Below, in pieces: positions 1 to 9,695 of a DNA stretch of 64,000 bases (positions are counted from its first letter, which is position 1; each line of letters opens with the position of its first letter). A program made the translations under genes and the position numbers. The notes beneath the pieces are model-generated. The model did not search any database. It saw only the letters and a program-made list of their open reading frames with translations, and had not been told where the DNA came from. The stretch lies in assembly GCF_001514145.1 (NCBI RefSeq), contig NZ_KQ948664.1, positions 302,523 to 366,522 on the forward strand, written 5' to 3'. Source of the stretch: Streptomyces canus. GTDB taxonomy: Bacteria > Actinomycetota > Actinomycetes > Streptomycetales > Streptomycetaceae.

Positions 1-784
1 GTTCGGCCTGGAAGGCACCTTCTCGGTGCTCGTCGGCATCGTCGCCGGCTTCTTCCTGGTCTCCCGGATCGAGGACGCGCGCTGGCTCGACGCCGATGAG
101 AAGGCGGCGCTGCGGGCCGCGGTCACCCAGGACCAGCAGGCCCGCAGCCGCGCGCCGAAGGTGTCCCGGCTCAAGCTGCTGGTCCACCCGCAGGTCCTGC
201 TGCTGACCGGTGCCTTCTTCGCCATGACCCTCACCGGCTACGCGATCACCTTCTGGCTGCCCAGCCTGGTCGAGGAGATCGGCGGACTGTCCTCCTTCGA
301 GGTCGGCGTCCTGTCGGCGATCCCCGCGGTCTGCTCCATGATCGCCATGTACTCCATGAGCCGTTTCACCGACCGCGCCCCGGATCGCCGCCCCTACCTC
401 GCCGTCACCCTGGTCCTGTCCGCGGTCGGCACCTATCTCGCCACCCTCGGCAGCCCCTGGTTCGGCCTCGCGGCGATCACCCTCGCCGGCGTCGGCTCGA
501 AGTGCGCGGCCACCCTCTTCTGGCCGATGGCCCAGTCCGGGCTCGACCTGAGGATCGCCGCACCGGGCCTGGCCCTCGTCAACTCCATCGGCAACCTGGG
601 CGGTTTCGTCTCCCCGTTCCTCTTCGGCTATCTCAAGGACACGACCGGCAGCACCAACGGCGGCCTCTACACCCTGACGGCGGCCTCGCTGCTCGCGGTG
701 ATCGCGGCGAAGTACCTGCGGGGCGCCCGGGCCGGCGCAGACCTGCGCGAGCCCACAGCAAGCCACAGTCCGCTCCCACGCTGA
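1..784 (+). CDS. MFS transporter, C-terminal part (cut by window start)
   Basis: The reading frame is already open at the first bases, so the true start lies upstream. The visible ~260 residues hold a charged cytoplasmic loop followed by about six hydrophobic segments, consistent with the C-terminal half of a 12-helix major facilitator. Signatures such as GYAITFWLPSL and GGFVSPFLFGYLKDTTG resemble the ACS (anion:cation symporter) branch, which moves organic acids; that subfamily call is inference. It ends 30 bp before a secreted dioxygenase gene on the same strand, so co-transcription and a shared aromatic-acid role are possible but unproven. Confidence 0.8.
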   Translation, partial: FGLEGTFSVLVGIVAGFFLVSRIEDARWLDADEKAALRAAVTQDQQARSRAPKVSRLKLLVHPQVLLLTGAFFAMTLTGYAITFWLPSLVEEIGGLSSFEVGVLSAIPAVCSMIAMYSMSRFTDRAPDRRPYLAVTLVLSAVGTYLATLGSPWFGLAAITLAGVGSKCAATLFWPMAQSGLDLRIAAPGLALVNSIGNLGGFVSPFLFGYLKDTTGSTNGGLYTLTAASLLAVIAAKYLRGARAGADLREPTASHSPLPR

Positions 785-814
785 GGACAGCCTTCTTACC
801 TAACTTCGCCCTTC

Positions 815-1729
815 ATGACGGGAAACCAGCCGAAACACAAGAAGGACCTGACGCGGCGCAAGGTCGTCGTCGCCGGAGCGGGCGCGGCCGTGGCGATGGG
901 TGCGGGCGGCACCCTCGCCGCGTCGGGTGCGTTCGCGGGCGAGACGAGCACGAGCGCCGCCGCGAGCAGCAGTTCCACCGCGTCGGAGGCCTGTTACCAG
1001 CTCACCTCGGAGACCACCGAGGGGCCGTACTACATCGACGCCGACAAGCTCCGCCAGGACATCACCGAGGACAAGGAGGGCATCCCCCTCACCCTCAGGC
1101 TCAAGGTGATCGACTCCGAGACCTGCAAGCCGATCGCCGACGCCGCCGTCGACATCTGGCACTGCGACGCCCTCGGCATCTACTCGGGCTACGAGTCCTC
1201 GTCGACCGGCGGCGGAACCGCCCCGACCGACGCGCCCTCGGGCACGCCGAGCGGTACCCCGACGGGTGAGCCGCCGTCGGGCGCGCCGACCGGTGGCACC
1301 GGTGGCGGCGTCCACCAGGAGCCCACCGACGACGAGCGCTATCTGCGCGGCACCTGGAAGACGGACAAGCACGGCCAGGTCACCTTCAGGACGGTCTTCC
1401 CTGGCTGGTACCGGGGCCGTTGTGTGCACATCCACACCAAGGTGCACGTCAACGGCGAGTGGACGGACGCCGGTTACGAGGGCGGCAACACCTGCCACAC
1501 CGGCCAGTTCTTCTTCGACGAGGAGTCCGTGCTGGCCTCCGCCGAGGTCGAGCCGTACTCCACCAGCACCACCGAGCGCACCACGCTCACCGAGGACACG
1601 ATCTACGACCAGAGCGGCACCACCGGCGGCCTGCTCAAGCTGAAGTACAACAAGAAGAACATCGCCAAGGGCGTCATCGGCTCCCTCACGATGGGCGTCG
1701 ACCCGGAGGCGACGAACGACAACAATTGA
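815..1729 (+). CDS. Secreted intradiol ring-cleavage dioxygenase
   Basis: A 304-residue protein related to protocatechuate/catechol intradiol dioxygenases, which open catechols between the hydroxyls using Fe(III). The N-terminus has a twin Arg (TRRK, residues 13-16) followed by an Ala/Gly-rich hydrophobic stretch, so Tat export is likely. The expected ligands are visible: Tyr123 in GIYSGY, Tyr199 in GWYRGR, and His205/His207 in VHIH. Between the first Tyr and the rest of the core, residues ~130-170 form an unusual Thr/Pro/Gly linker. Secreted actinomycete members act on lignin-type catechols (family knowledge). No clear ribosome site precedes the ATG. A strong terminator follows. Confidence 0.88.
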   Translation: MTGNQPKHKKDLTRRKVVVAGAGAAVAMGAGGTLAASGAFAGETSTSAAASSSSTASEACYQLTSETTEGPYYIDADKLRQDITEDKEGIPLTLRLKVIDSETCKPIADAAVDIWHCDALGIYSGYESSSTGGGTAPTDAPSGTPSGTPTGEPPSGAPTGGTGGGVHQEPTDDERYLRGTWKTDKHGQVTFRTVFPGWYRGRCVHIHTKVHVNGEWTDAGYEGGNTCHTGQFFFDEESVLASAEVEPYSTSTTERTTLTEDTIYDQSGTTGGLLKLKYNKKNIAKGVIGSLTMGVDPEATNDNN

Positions 1730-1750
1730 CGTAACTCCGCGACCACGCAC

Positions 1751-1786
1751 GAAGGCGCCCGGGACCGCACGGTCCCGGGCGCCTTC
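1751..1786. terminator. Bidirectional hairpin between convergent genes
   Basis: A perfect 17-bp inverted repeat (GAAGGCGCCCGGGACCG and its complement) with only CA at the centre. It lies between the dioxygenase and the convergent FG-GAP gene and can serve both. Confidence 0.9.
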
Positions 1787-1815
1787 GGCTGATTCACCGC
1801 CGGTGAAATCCCCCT

Positions 1816-4800
1816 CTACGAAAGGAACTTGTAGCTGCTGAAACCGGTCGCGATCTTCACCCTCGCTCCGAACGACCCCTTGCCGTCACCGCTGTTGCGC
1901 CACACGGTGCCGCCGGTGTCGCGGGAGATCAGGTCCGCCCTGCCGTCGTCGGTGATGTCCCCGACGCCGACGATGGCGTTGTAGGAGCCGCCCCAATTGG
2001 TGAACAGCTTCGCGCGGGTCTTGAAGGTGCCCTGGCCGGTGCCGTAGTAGCGGTACAGGGTGTTGGACGTGTCCTGGGCCAGCAGGTCGCCGATGCCGTC
2101 GCCGTTCAGGTCGCCGGCGCCGACGATCTTCTTGTAGCCCTTCCAGTTGTCGTAGAGCTTCACGCGCGCGGAGAGCTTGCCGGTGCTGGTGCCCTTGTAG
2201 AGGTAGACCGTGCCGGTGGACGCCCCTCGCGCGATCAGGTCGGGGCGGCCGTCGCCGCTGAGGTCACCGGGCGAGGTCAGGACGTCGTACTGGTTCCAGC
2301 CGCTGGTGCCGAGTGAGGTGTACGACGTCGACGGCTTGACCGCCGCTCCGCAACCGGGCTTGTACAGGCGCAGGGCGCCGCTGCTCAGCCGGACCAGGAC
2401 GTCGTTGCAGCGGTCACCGCTCAGGTCGCCGAAGGGGATCGCCTTGATGGTGGTGGGCCAGCCGCCGGCGCTGACCTTCTCGCTGAACCTGCCCGTGCCG
2501 CTGCCGCTGTGGAAGGTCAGGCCGCCGGAGGAGTTGAGGGTGAGCAGGTCGCCGCGCCCGTCCGGGCCGTCGGGGCTGACGAAGTCGTGGCGGACCGCCG
2601 AGCCGTGCAACAGGTAGCCCTCGCCGCTCGTCACCGTGACCGGGGCGGCCGTGCCCAGGCCGGTCGCCTTCAGCGTCCAGGTGAACTCGCCGTGAGGGAA
2701 GGGGATCCCGTTCGACGTCTTGCCGTTCCAGTTCGCCGTCACGTCCGCCGAGGCCGCGCCGCCGGTGATCGTGCGAGTGGCCCTGCCGGTCGCGCCGCTC
2801 TGCACCGAGGTGAAGGTCAGGGACCAGGAGGTGACCGGACGGGACAGCTCCCACCGGCCGGTCCAGGCGGTCGTGGAGCCGGGCTCCACATAGCCTTCGG
2901 CCTCCGTGCGGAACGCCGTCACCGCGGACGGGGTGACACCGGTGGTGGCCACATGCGTCTGCTCGAACGTGTCGAACCAGGCGACCAGACCCGTGTACTC
3001 GTCGACCGTCCACCGGAAGCGGCGGTCCACGGCGAGACCCGAGTCGGGCAGGCCGGAGGCGACCACGCGGGTGGTGCCCGTCGTCGTGTCCGTCAGGACC
3101 AGCTGGTCGCCCTCGTGGTCGTGGCGGACCGTGAAGCCGTCGCCGAGCAGGACGTCACCGGGGGTGACGGCGACGGACTTGGCGGCCTTGCTGTCGTAGA
3201 CGCCCGCCGAGGTGCCGCCGCAGGACCAGTACACCCAGCGGCCCGCCGCCTGGAGCTCGCTCGGCACACAGCCGAGGCCCGGGACGTCGACCGTGGAGAG
3301 GGTCTTCCTCGTGGTCAGGCTGTACGAGGTCAGCCTGCCGGGGGTCGTGGTCGCGCTCCAGAGCGTGGAGCCGTTGAGGGCGGCGGCGCGGACCGAGCGC
3401 TTGAGCGGGTCGCCGTAGCCGAACTCGCCGACGTACTGCGTCGGTGTCGCACCGCCCGAGTTGTAGACGGCGTAGTTGTCGGACACGTCGACGATCGCGC
3501 CGCCCTGGGTGCCGTACGTCAGCGTGTGGTTGGACCAGCCGTCGTGGATGGCGACCAGCTGGTCGGCGTTCTCCAGGCCGCTGCCGCCCTCGTTGACGTC
3601 GGCGAAGGTGTTGAGGAAGACGTCCTCGGGCTCCGCGACGCTGTTGCCCCACAGGGCGGAGCAGCTGGTGCCCGGATAGGGGCACTTCGCGGAGATCGAG
3701 TCGCCGTCCGTGGCCGCGGAGGCGGTCAGCTCGGTGCTGCCGTCGGTGCTGAGGGTGCGGACCGAGGTCGTGTCCATGGAACTCGTGGAACTGTCCTCGG
3801 CCACCCGCAGGCTGCCCCGGCTCAGGGCCAGGCCCGTCTTGGCGTTCTCCAGCGGGGGCACCTTGGAGAGCTGCTTCAGCTGCGGGGTGCCGTCCGCGCC
3901 CGGGACGATCCGCTGGATCCACCAGTTGGCGGCATCCGCGCCGCCGGTGACCAGCGCGGTGCCGTCGGGGGCGGCCACGGGGGTGCCGTACGACCAGGTC
4001 AGCAGGGTCTTCTTGGTGCCGTCGGTCAGCGAGACGGCCCGGACGGCGCCGTTGTTGGTGGCGAGGACCAGCCAGTCGCCGACCAGGACGGGGACCGGGG
4101 TGCCGGCCAGGTCCTCGCCGGCCACCGGGGTCGTCTCGGCCGCGGTCAGGTCGGTGCGGGGCTTGAGGTGCAGGCCGGAGGCCTCCGTGTACCAGCCGAC
4201 GCGGTCGTCGCTGAGCACGACTTCCGGCACCGTCTCCCGGGACAGACCGGTGAAGACCGGGGTCAGCTCGGCGGTGGCGAAGTCGAGGTAGCCGACGGTG
4301 TACGACGTGAGGTCGCCGTTCTCGTCGCGGTCCGGGTAGGTCAGCAGGGAGCCGTTCTCGTCGCCGGTGCGCGCGAAGTTCACCTCCCAGTACGCGTCGG
4401 CCGGGAAGCCGGTGACCAGGCGGTCGCGCTGCTTGCCGTCGACGAGGTCGACGAGGTGCAGCCGGTAGCCGGCCAGCTGCTCGCCGTCGACGACGCCGTT
4501 CCACTCGACAGTGACGGTGGTGTCGCCGTAGGTGCCGACGCGGGTGGCCGACTGGCGCAGGTCGAGGGTCCTGAGGGCGCCGCCGCCCGGGCTCCACAGC
4601 GACACCGGGTCGCCGTAGGTCCGGTCGGGCAGTGCCACGGTGTCCGCGGCTTGGCCGAACACGCCCGAGACGCAGCGCGTGGAGATGTCGTAGCAGGTGG
4701 CGGTGGTCGGCTGGTAGACCCCGGACGGGCCCTCGACGGGGACGGTGACGCCGTCCTCGTAGTCCGTCCACAGGAGGCCGGCGACCCCCGACTGGCGGTG

Positions 4801-5025
4801 CAGATAGCCGGTCGCGCCCGCGGCGAGCAGCCGTTCGGCGCGGGGGGTGGTGCTGCGGGGATCGTCCAGGACGATCTCGGTGGTGGCGGCCGTGGCGGTC
4901 GTGGCAGCCTGCGCGCCGGTGTCCTCGGTGCTGGAGAACAGGGTGATCGAGCCGGCCGCCACCGTTACGGCCAGGGCGGAGACGAGGGTCGTACGTGCCG
5001 CTCGTCTCGGGGCGTGTCTGCCCAA
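1816..5025 (-). CDS. Large secreted FG-GAP/VCBS repeat protein
   Basis: About 1069 residues. I place the start at a TTG (complement of 5023-5025) because AGGAGAGG lies 7 nt upstream and the first residues then form a classic signal peptide: an Arg-rich n-region followed by VSALAVTVAAGSITLF. The frame stays open further upstream, but without a signal peptide. The middle resembles a beta-propeller-like extracellular region. Around residue 770 is a FlgD-like Ig segment (WNGKTSNG, HGEFTWTLKATG). The last ~260 residues hold repeated FG-GAP units with Ca-binding loops such as GDLSGDGRPDL, GDLNGDGIGDL and GDITDDGRADL. The role is unknown; probably cell-surface or extracellular adhesion or binding. 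Confidence 0.85.
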   Translation of the reverse strand: MGRHAPRRAARTTLVSALAVTVAAGSITLFSSTEDTGAQAATTATAATTEIVLDDPRSTTPRAERLLAAGATGYLHRQSGVAGLLWTDYEDGVTVPVEGPSGVYQPTTATCYDISTRCVSGVFGQAADTVALPDRTYGDPVSLWSPGGGALRTLDLRQSATRVGTYGDTTVTVEWNGVVDGEQLAGYRLHLVDLVDGKQRDRLVTGFPADAYWEVNFARTGDENGSLLTYPDRDENGDLTSYTVGYLDFATAELTPVFTGLSRETVPEVVLSDDRVGWYTEASGLHLKPRTDLTAAETTPVAGEDLAGTPVPVLVGDWLVLATNNGAVRAVSLTDGTKKTLLTWSYGTPVAAPDGTALVTGGADAANWWIQRIVPGADGTPQLKQLSKVPPLENAKTGLALSRGSLRVAEDSSTSSMDTTSVRTLSTDGSTELTASAATDGDSISAKCPYPGTSCSALWGNSVAEPEDVFLNTFADVNEGGSGLENADQLVAIHDGWSNHTLTYGTQGGAIVDVSDNYAVYNSGGATPTQYVGEFGYGDPLKRSVRAAALNGSTLWSATTTPGRLTSYSLTTRKTLSTVDVPGLGCVPSELQAAGRWVYWSCGGTSAGVYDSKAAKSVAVTPGDVLLGDGFTVRHDHEGDQLVLTDTTTGTTRVVASGLPDSGLAVDRRFRWTVDEYTGLVAWFDTFEQTHVATTGVTPSAVTAFRTEAEGYVEPGSTTAWTGRWELSRPVTSWSLTFTSVQSGATGRATRTITGGAASADVTANWNGKTSNGIPFPHGEFTWTLKATGLGTAAPVTVTSGEGYLLHGSAVRHDFVSPDGPDGRGDLLTLNSSGGLTFHSGSGTGRFSEKVSAGGWPTTIKAIPFGDLSGDRCNDVLVRLSSGALRLYKPGCGAAVKPSTSYTSLGTSGWNQYDVLTSPGDLSGDGRPDLIARGASTGTVYLYKGTSTGKLSARVKLYDNWKGYKKIVGAGDLNGDGIGDLLAQDTSNTLYRYYGTGQGTFKTRAKLFTNWGGSYNAIVGVGDITDDGRADLISRDTGGTVWRNSGDGKGSFGARVKIATGFSSYKFLS

Positions 5026-5199
5026 CGCTGGTCCTCTCCTAGGAAGTCGGCAAACCTTATAGGAAGGTAAAAAGCGCTCCGCCACCGCCATGGACATCCC
5101 ATGGGGGGCGCACAGGTTCCTCGGTGTCTCCGCATAGCGCGGAGGCGTGTCATAGGGGGCAGGAGGTCGCGTCGACCTGCTGACACGCTGGAGGAACCG

Positions 5200-5793
5200 A
5201 TGGTTTTCATGGTGCTGCTCGCACTGGTGCTGATTGCCGGGGCGGCCGCCGCGGTGGCCGTGCAGCGGCGTGCGGCCGGCGGGGCCGGGGTGGTGCCGCT
5301 GGTGCCGGCGACGGACTTCGACGCACGGGCCGAGGCCGAGCGGTGGGTCGAGCGGCTCGGCGGGAGTCTGTCCACGCCGGACGCCGGCGGCGACAAGGCC
5401 GCGGGGCAGGCGCTGGCCGACGCGAACGAGCGGTACCGGGCCGCGCGCGGGCAACTCGCCGCCGCCGGCTCGCCCGCGCAGTACGCGATGGTGAGGCAGA
5501 CCGCCGTCGAGGGTCTCTACTACGTCCGCGGCGCGCGCACCGCGCTCGGCCTCGACCCCGGTCCCACCCTGCCGGACCTCGGTGCGGCCACCGTCACGGC
5601 CCGGGACGGCCGGGTCACGGTCGACGACCGCACGTACGCCGTCTCCGACCGCCCCGGCGGGGCGACGCCCTACTACTACCCGGGCGGTGTCGTCGGCGGC
5701 CGACGTGTCCCGGGCGGCTGGTACAGCCGGCCGTGGTGGAAGACGGCGCTGGTGGCCGACGCGGCGGGCGCGGGCGGCGACGGGATTTTCTGA
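5200..5793 (+). CDS. Membrane-anchored protein of unknown function
   Basis: 197 residues. The ATG at 5200 is preceded by GGAGG at 5-nt spacing; upstream in-frame starts would give an Arg-rich tail that looks non-coding. One N-terminal membrane helix (MVFMVLLALVLIAGAAAAVAV) is followed by a soluble domain. That domain has a helical part (residues ~35-100), then a short beta-rich part, and a Gly/Tyr/Trp-rich tail (YYYPGGVVGG, GGWYSRPWW) ending in GGDGIF. I do not recognise the family. It is divergent from the FG-GAP gene and upstream of pectate lyase. Confidence 0.8.
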   Translation: MVFMVLLALVLIAGAAAAVAVQRRAAGGAGVVPLVPATDFDARAEAERWVERLGGSLSTPDAGGDKAAGQALADANERYRAARGQLAAAGSPAQYAMVRQTAVEGLYYVRGARTALGLDPGPTLPDLGAATVTARDGRVTVDDRTYAVSDRPGGATPYYYPGGVVGGRRVPGGWYSRPWWKTALVADAAGAGGDGIF

Positions 5794-5928
5794 ACCGTCC
5801 TCCTTGCACGGGAAAAACTTTCCGTGGCGGCAACCTCCCTGATTCCGGCGGCTACTTGAGGACGGAAGCGCCCTTCACGGGTGCTTCACGAAACGCACAT
5901 GTCCCACCCCCGCATGTAAGGAATCCCC

Positions 5929-7281
5929 GTGCCCTCTGCCTCCCACCGCCGCTCTCTCCGCACCCGCCGCACCCTGGTCGTCTCCGCCGCCGTGGTGGCC
6001 GCGGGCGTCGGTGCCGGTGCCGTCGTGATGAACGCGAACGCCCAGGCCGTGGACCTGTACCACCAGACGCTCGCCGCGAAGGACGGCTGGGCGTCCTCCG
6101 GCGCGGGCACCACCGGCGGCACGAAGGCCGACTCCGCGCACACCTTCACCGTCTCCACCCGGGCACAGCTGGTGAAGGCGCTGGGGTCGGCGTCCGAGAC
6201 CACCCCGCGGATCATCAAGGTCAAGGGCACGATCGACGCCAACACGGACGCCGCCGGCAAGAAGCTGACCTGCGCCGACTACGCGTCCGGCACGGGTTAT
6301 GCGCTGACGTCGTACCTGAAGGCGTACGACCCCGCCACCTACGGCCGCTCCAAGCTGCCGTCGGGCACGCAGGAGACCGCGCGCGTGGCCGCGCAGAAGA
6401 AGCAGGCCGCGAACATCGTCTTCAAGGTGCCCGCGAACACCACGATCGTGGGGGAGCCGGGCACCAAGGCCGGAATCTCCGGCGGCATGCTCCAGATCCA
6501 GAACGTGGACAACGTCATCGTCCGCAACCTCACCTTCTCCGCCACCGAGGACTGCTTCCCGCAGTGGGACCCGACGGACGGCGACTCCGGCAACTGGAAC
6601 TCGAACTACGACTCGGTGACACTGCGCGGTGCGACCCATGTGTGGGCGGACCACAACACGTTCACGGACGCGCCGCACCTGGACTCCGCCAACCCGAAGC
6701 ACTACGGCCGCGAGTACCAGATCCACGACGGGGCGCTGGACATCACCAAGAGCTCGGACCTGGTGACCGTCTCCCGCAACCAGTTCACCAACCACGACAA
6801 GACGATGCTGATCGGCAGCAGCGACAGCGAGCCCGCGGGCAAGCTGCGCGTCTCCATCCACCACAACGTCTGGAAGGGCATCGTCCAGCGCGCCCCGCTG
6901 GCCCGTGTCGGCCAGATCCACATCTACAACAACTACTACGACGTCACGACCCTGAACGGCTACGCGCTGCAGTACAGCATCAACTCCCGCGCCAAGGCCC
7001 AGGTCGTCGCCGCGGACAACTACTGGAAGGTCCCCTCCACGGTGAAGGTGTCGAAGCTCCTCAGCGGCGACGGCACGGGCGCGATCGCGGGCTCCGGCAA
7101 CCTGGTCAACGGCACGGCGACGGACCTGGTCGCGGCCTACAACGCCGCGTCCTCGAAGGATCTGAAGACGAGCGTGAACTGGACCCCGACCCTGACGACC
7201 GGCCTGGAGTCGTCGGCATCCCTGGTGAAGAACCTGCCGATGTCGCTGGCCACGACGACGGGCGCCGGGGTGCTCTCCTAG
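5929..7281 (+). CDS. Secreted pectate lyase (PL1 family)
   Basis: 450 residues, GTG start with AAGGA at 5918-5922. An N-terminal RR-containing signal (residues 1-40) directs export. PL1 hallmarks are visible: VWADHN (238-243), the HDGALDI segment, and RAPLAR (321-326), the RxPxxR motif carrying the catalytic arginine. The repeated NN(Y/F) and beta-strand pattern fits a parallel beta-helix. The family cleaves polygalacturonate by Ca-dependent beta-elimination, so the role is plant pectin breakdown outside the cell. It stands alone, without neighbouring uronate catabolism genes. Confidence 0.93.
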   Translation: MPSASHRRSLRTRRTLVVSAAVVAAGVGAGAVVMNANAQAVDLYHQTLAAKDGWASSGAGTTGGTKADSAHTFTVSTRAQLVKALGSASETTPRIIKVKGTIDANTDAAGKKLTCADYASGTGYALTSYLKAYDPATYGRSKLPSGTQETARVAAQKKQAANIVFKVPANTTIVGEPGTKAGISGGMLQIQNVDNVIVRNLTFSATEDCFPQWDPTDGDSGNWNSNYDSVTLRGATHVWADHNTFTDAPHLDSANPKHYGREYQIHDGALDITKSSDLVTVSRNQFTNHDKTMLIGSSDSEPAGKLRVSIHHNVWKGIVQRAPLARVGQIHIYNNYYDVTTLNGYALQYSINSRAKAQVVAADNYWKVPSTVKVSKLLSGDGTGAIAGSGNLVNGTATDLVAAYNAASSKDLKTSVNWTPTLTTGLESSASLVKNLPMSLATTTGAGVLS

Positions 7282-7282
7282 C

Positions 7283-7759
7283 TCAGGTGTCGTAGGTCCC
7301 GTCCCACGGTTCCGCGAAGGCGAGGCGGTCCGGGTAGAGCTCTGCCCACTGCTCGCCCTCGTCCTCGCGGATCACCAGACCGAAGCGGACGCCCTCATGG
7401 GTGATGCTGAAGGGACGGATCGCGATGTCCGTGTAGGAGCGGCGGGGGAGGCTGCGCAGCAGGGTTCCCCGGTGGACCTGGGCGCGGGTCAGCGGGGAGG
7501 CGTCACCGCTCGGGTCGCGTTGTTGTTCGGCCCAGGTGCCGGCGCACCAGATGTCCGAGTCGCGGTAATTGCCCTCGGTGTCGAAGGTGTGCAGGACCGC
7601 GTAGAGGCGCTTCTGCTCTTCCCAGCCCTCCTCGAGGTGGAACCCCTCGGGGAAGGCATATGTGATCGACGCCAGGAACTGACCCTCCGCATACCGCCCG
7701 ATCGTCTCGGTGCGGTGCTTCGGCTCGTACGCGACAGGAATGACCCCGGGCACTGCCAT
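7283..7759 (-). CDS. Conserved hypothetical cytosolic protein
   Basis: 158 residues; no signal or membrane helix. An in-frame ATG 12 nt further upstream (7771) is equally possible, as neither has a good ribosome site. The sequence is mixed alpha/beta with Trp- and acid-rich segments (HLEEGWEEQ, EDEGEQWAELYPDRLAF). I do not recognise the family. It lies 77 bp downstream of metG on the same strand, so it may be read through from that gene, and it converges on pectate lyase with a 1-bp gap. Confidence 0.75.
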   Translation of the reverse strand: MAVPGVIPVAYEPKHRTETIGRYAEGQFLASITYAFPEGFHLEEGWEEQKRLYAVLHTFDTEGNYRDSDIWCAGTWAEQQRDPSGDASPLTRAQVHRGTLLRSLPRRSYTDIAIRPFSITHEGVRFGLVIREDEGEQWAELYPDRLAFAEPWDGTYDT

Positions 7760-7836
7760 GGCGCAAACCATACGGCTTGGCGCGGACACGGCGATGCCCG
7801 GGTCGGTATCCGGACTGCTCGGGGACTGCTCCGGGG

Positions 7837-9552
7837 CTACTCCGGGGAGCCGCCGAAGCGCTCCTTGTACGTCTCCAGGTCCTCGTCGGTCAGCTTGGCG
7901 AAGAGGACCGGGGGGACCGTGAAGGGGATGCCGGGGGTGAGGGCGGTCAGGGTGCGGGCCTCGTCGGCGGTGATCCAGGTGGCCGTGTCGTCCTTGAGGG
8001 CGAAGGCCTGGCGCATGGCGGCCGAGGTCGCGGGGATGAACGGTTCCGAGACCACCGCGTACAGGTGGATCAGGTTCATCGCCGTGCGCAGGGTCAGTGC
8101 CGCGCCGTCCTTGTCCGTCTTGATCTCCAGCCAGGGGGCCTTCTCCTCCAGGTAGGAGTTGCCCGCCGACCACAGGGCGCGCAGCGCCGCCGCGGCCTTG
8201 CGGAACTGGAGCGCCTCCATCTGGGACTCGTACTCCGCGAGGAGGCGGGCGATCTCCTCGCCCAGCTTCGCCTCGGCCTCGCCCGGCTCGCCGCCCGCCG
8301 GGACCTCCTCGCCGAAGCGCTTCTTCGAGAAGGACAGGACGCGGTTGACGAAGTTGCCGAGGGTGTCGGCCAGGTCCTTGTTCACCGTCGCCGTGAAGTG
8401 CTCCCAGGTGAAGGACGAGTCGTCCGACTCCGGGGCGTTGGCGATCAGGAAGTACCGCCAGTAGTCGGCCGGCAGGATGTCCAGGGCCTGGTCGGTGAAG
8501 ACACCCCGCTTCTGGGAGGTGGAGAACTTCCCGCCGTAGTACGTCAGCCAGTTGAAGGCCTTGACGTAGTCGACCTTCTTCCACGGCTCGCGTACACCGA
8601 GCTCGGTCGCCGGGAACATCACCGTGTGGAAGGGGACGTTGTCCTTCGCCATGAACTGCGTGTAACGGACGTCGGTGTCGACGTCGTACCACCACGACTT
8701 CCAGTCCCGGTTCTCCGGGTCCAGGTCCGCCCACTCCTTCGTCGCGCCGATGTACTCGATCGGGGCGTCGAACCAGACGTAGAAGACCTTGCCCTCCGCG
8801 GCCAGCTCCGGCCACGTGTCGGACGGGACGGGGACGCCCCAGTCCAGGTCACGGGTGATCGCGCGGTCGTGCAGGCCTTCGTTGAGCCACTTGCGGGCGA
8901 TGGAGGCGGCGAGCTGCGGCCACTCCTCCTCGTGCGCGGCCACCCACTCCTCGACCTCGTGCTGCAGCTTCGACTGGAGCAGGAAGAGGTGCTTGGTCTC
9001 CCGGACCTCGAGGTCGGTGGAGCCGGAGATCGCCGAGCGCGGGTTGATCAGGTCGGTCGGGTCCAGGACGCGCGTGCAGTTCTCGCACTGGTCGCCGCGG
9101 GCCTTGTCGTAGCCGCAGTGCGGGCAGGTGCCCTCGACATAGCGGTCCGGGAGGAAACGGCCGTCGGTGGGCGAGTAGACCTGACGGATCGCGCGTTCTT
9201 CGATGAAGCCGTTCTCGTTCAGGCGGCGGGCGAAGTGCTGGGTGATCTCGACGTTCTGCTCGCTGGAGCTGCGGCCGAAGTAGTCGAAGGCCAGCGCGAA
9301 GCCGTCATAGACCGCCTTCTGGGCGTCGTGCGCCTGCGCGCAGAACTCGTCGACCGGCAGGCCCTGCTCCTTCGCGGCCAGCTCGGCCGGGGTGCCGTGC
9401 TCGTCCGTCGCGCAGATGTAGAGGACGTCGTGGCCGCGCTGGCGCAGGTAACGGGAGTAGACGTCCGCCGGGAGCATGGACCCCACCATGTTGCCCAGGT
9501 GCTTGATCCCGTTGATGTACGGAAGGGCGCTGGTGATGAGGTGTCGAGCCAT
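7837..9552 (-). CDS. metG: Methionyl-tRNA synthetase
   Basis: 571 residues; charges tRNA-Met in the cytosol. Class I signatures are clear: the HIGH-box variant HLGN at residues 18-21 and the KMSKS-box variant KFSTS at 342-346. A zinc knuckle has Cys143/146 and Cys156/159 (CPHC...CENC). WFDAPIEYIGATKEW and the C-terminal helical anticodon-binding region follow. There is no C-terminal tRNA-binding (EMAP) extension, which fits the shorter actinobacterial form. A 16-bp hairpin separates it from the upstream VWA gene, so it probably has its own promoter in 9553-9620. Confidence 0.97.
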   Translation of the reverse strand: MARHLITSALPYINGIKHLGNMVGSMLPADVYSRYLRQRGHDVLYICATDEHGTPAELAAKEQGLPVDEFCAQAHDAQKAVYDGFALAFDYFGRSSSEQNVEITQHFARRLNENGFIEERAIRQVYSPTDGRFLPDRYVEGTCPHCGYDKARGDQCENCTRVLDPTDLINPRSAISGSTDLEVRETKHLFLLQSKLQHEVEEWVAAHEEEWPQLAASIARKWLNEGLHDRAITRDLDWGVPVPSDTWPELAAEGKVFYVWFDAPIEYIGATKEWADLDPENRDWKSWWYDVDTDVRYTQFMAKDNVPFHTVMFPATELGVREPWKKVDYVKAFNWLTYYGGKFSTSQKRGVFTDQALDILPADYWRYFLIANAPESDDSSFTWEHFTATVNKDLADTLGNFVNRVLSFSKKRFGEEVPAGGEPGEAEAKLGEEIARLLAEYESQMEALQFRKAAAALRALWSAGNSYLEEKAPWLEIKTDKDGAALTLRTAMNLIHLYAVVSEPFIPATSAAMRQAFALKDDTATWITADEARTLTALTPGIPFTVPPVLFAKLTDEDLETYKERFGGSPE

Positions 9553-9623
9553 CGGGGGCTGCTCCCAGGTTGGTCGTGCGGGTGAGTCGTTTCGCGAGTC
9601 TTGAAATCGTATCCGACATGGGT

Positions 9624-9667
9624 GGGCCGCCCGCTTCCCGTTTTACGCGAGGGGAAGGGGGCGGCCC
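9624..9667 (-). terminator. Hairpin downstream of the VWA gene
   Basis: Arms at 9624-9639 and 9652-9667 pair over 16 bp with a single mismatch around a 12-nt loop. It lies just after the VWA gene stop and before metG. Confidence 0.8.
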
Positions 9668-9695
9668 GGTGGTGAGCTGTGGTGATCTTCGGGGG

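Noticed and set aside
2509..5070. Long plus-strand frame opposite the FG-GAP gene
   Set aside because: Low-complexity Arg/Gly/Val composition with no ribosome site; a shadow of the FG-GAP gene.
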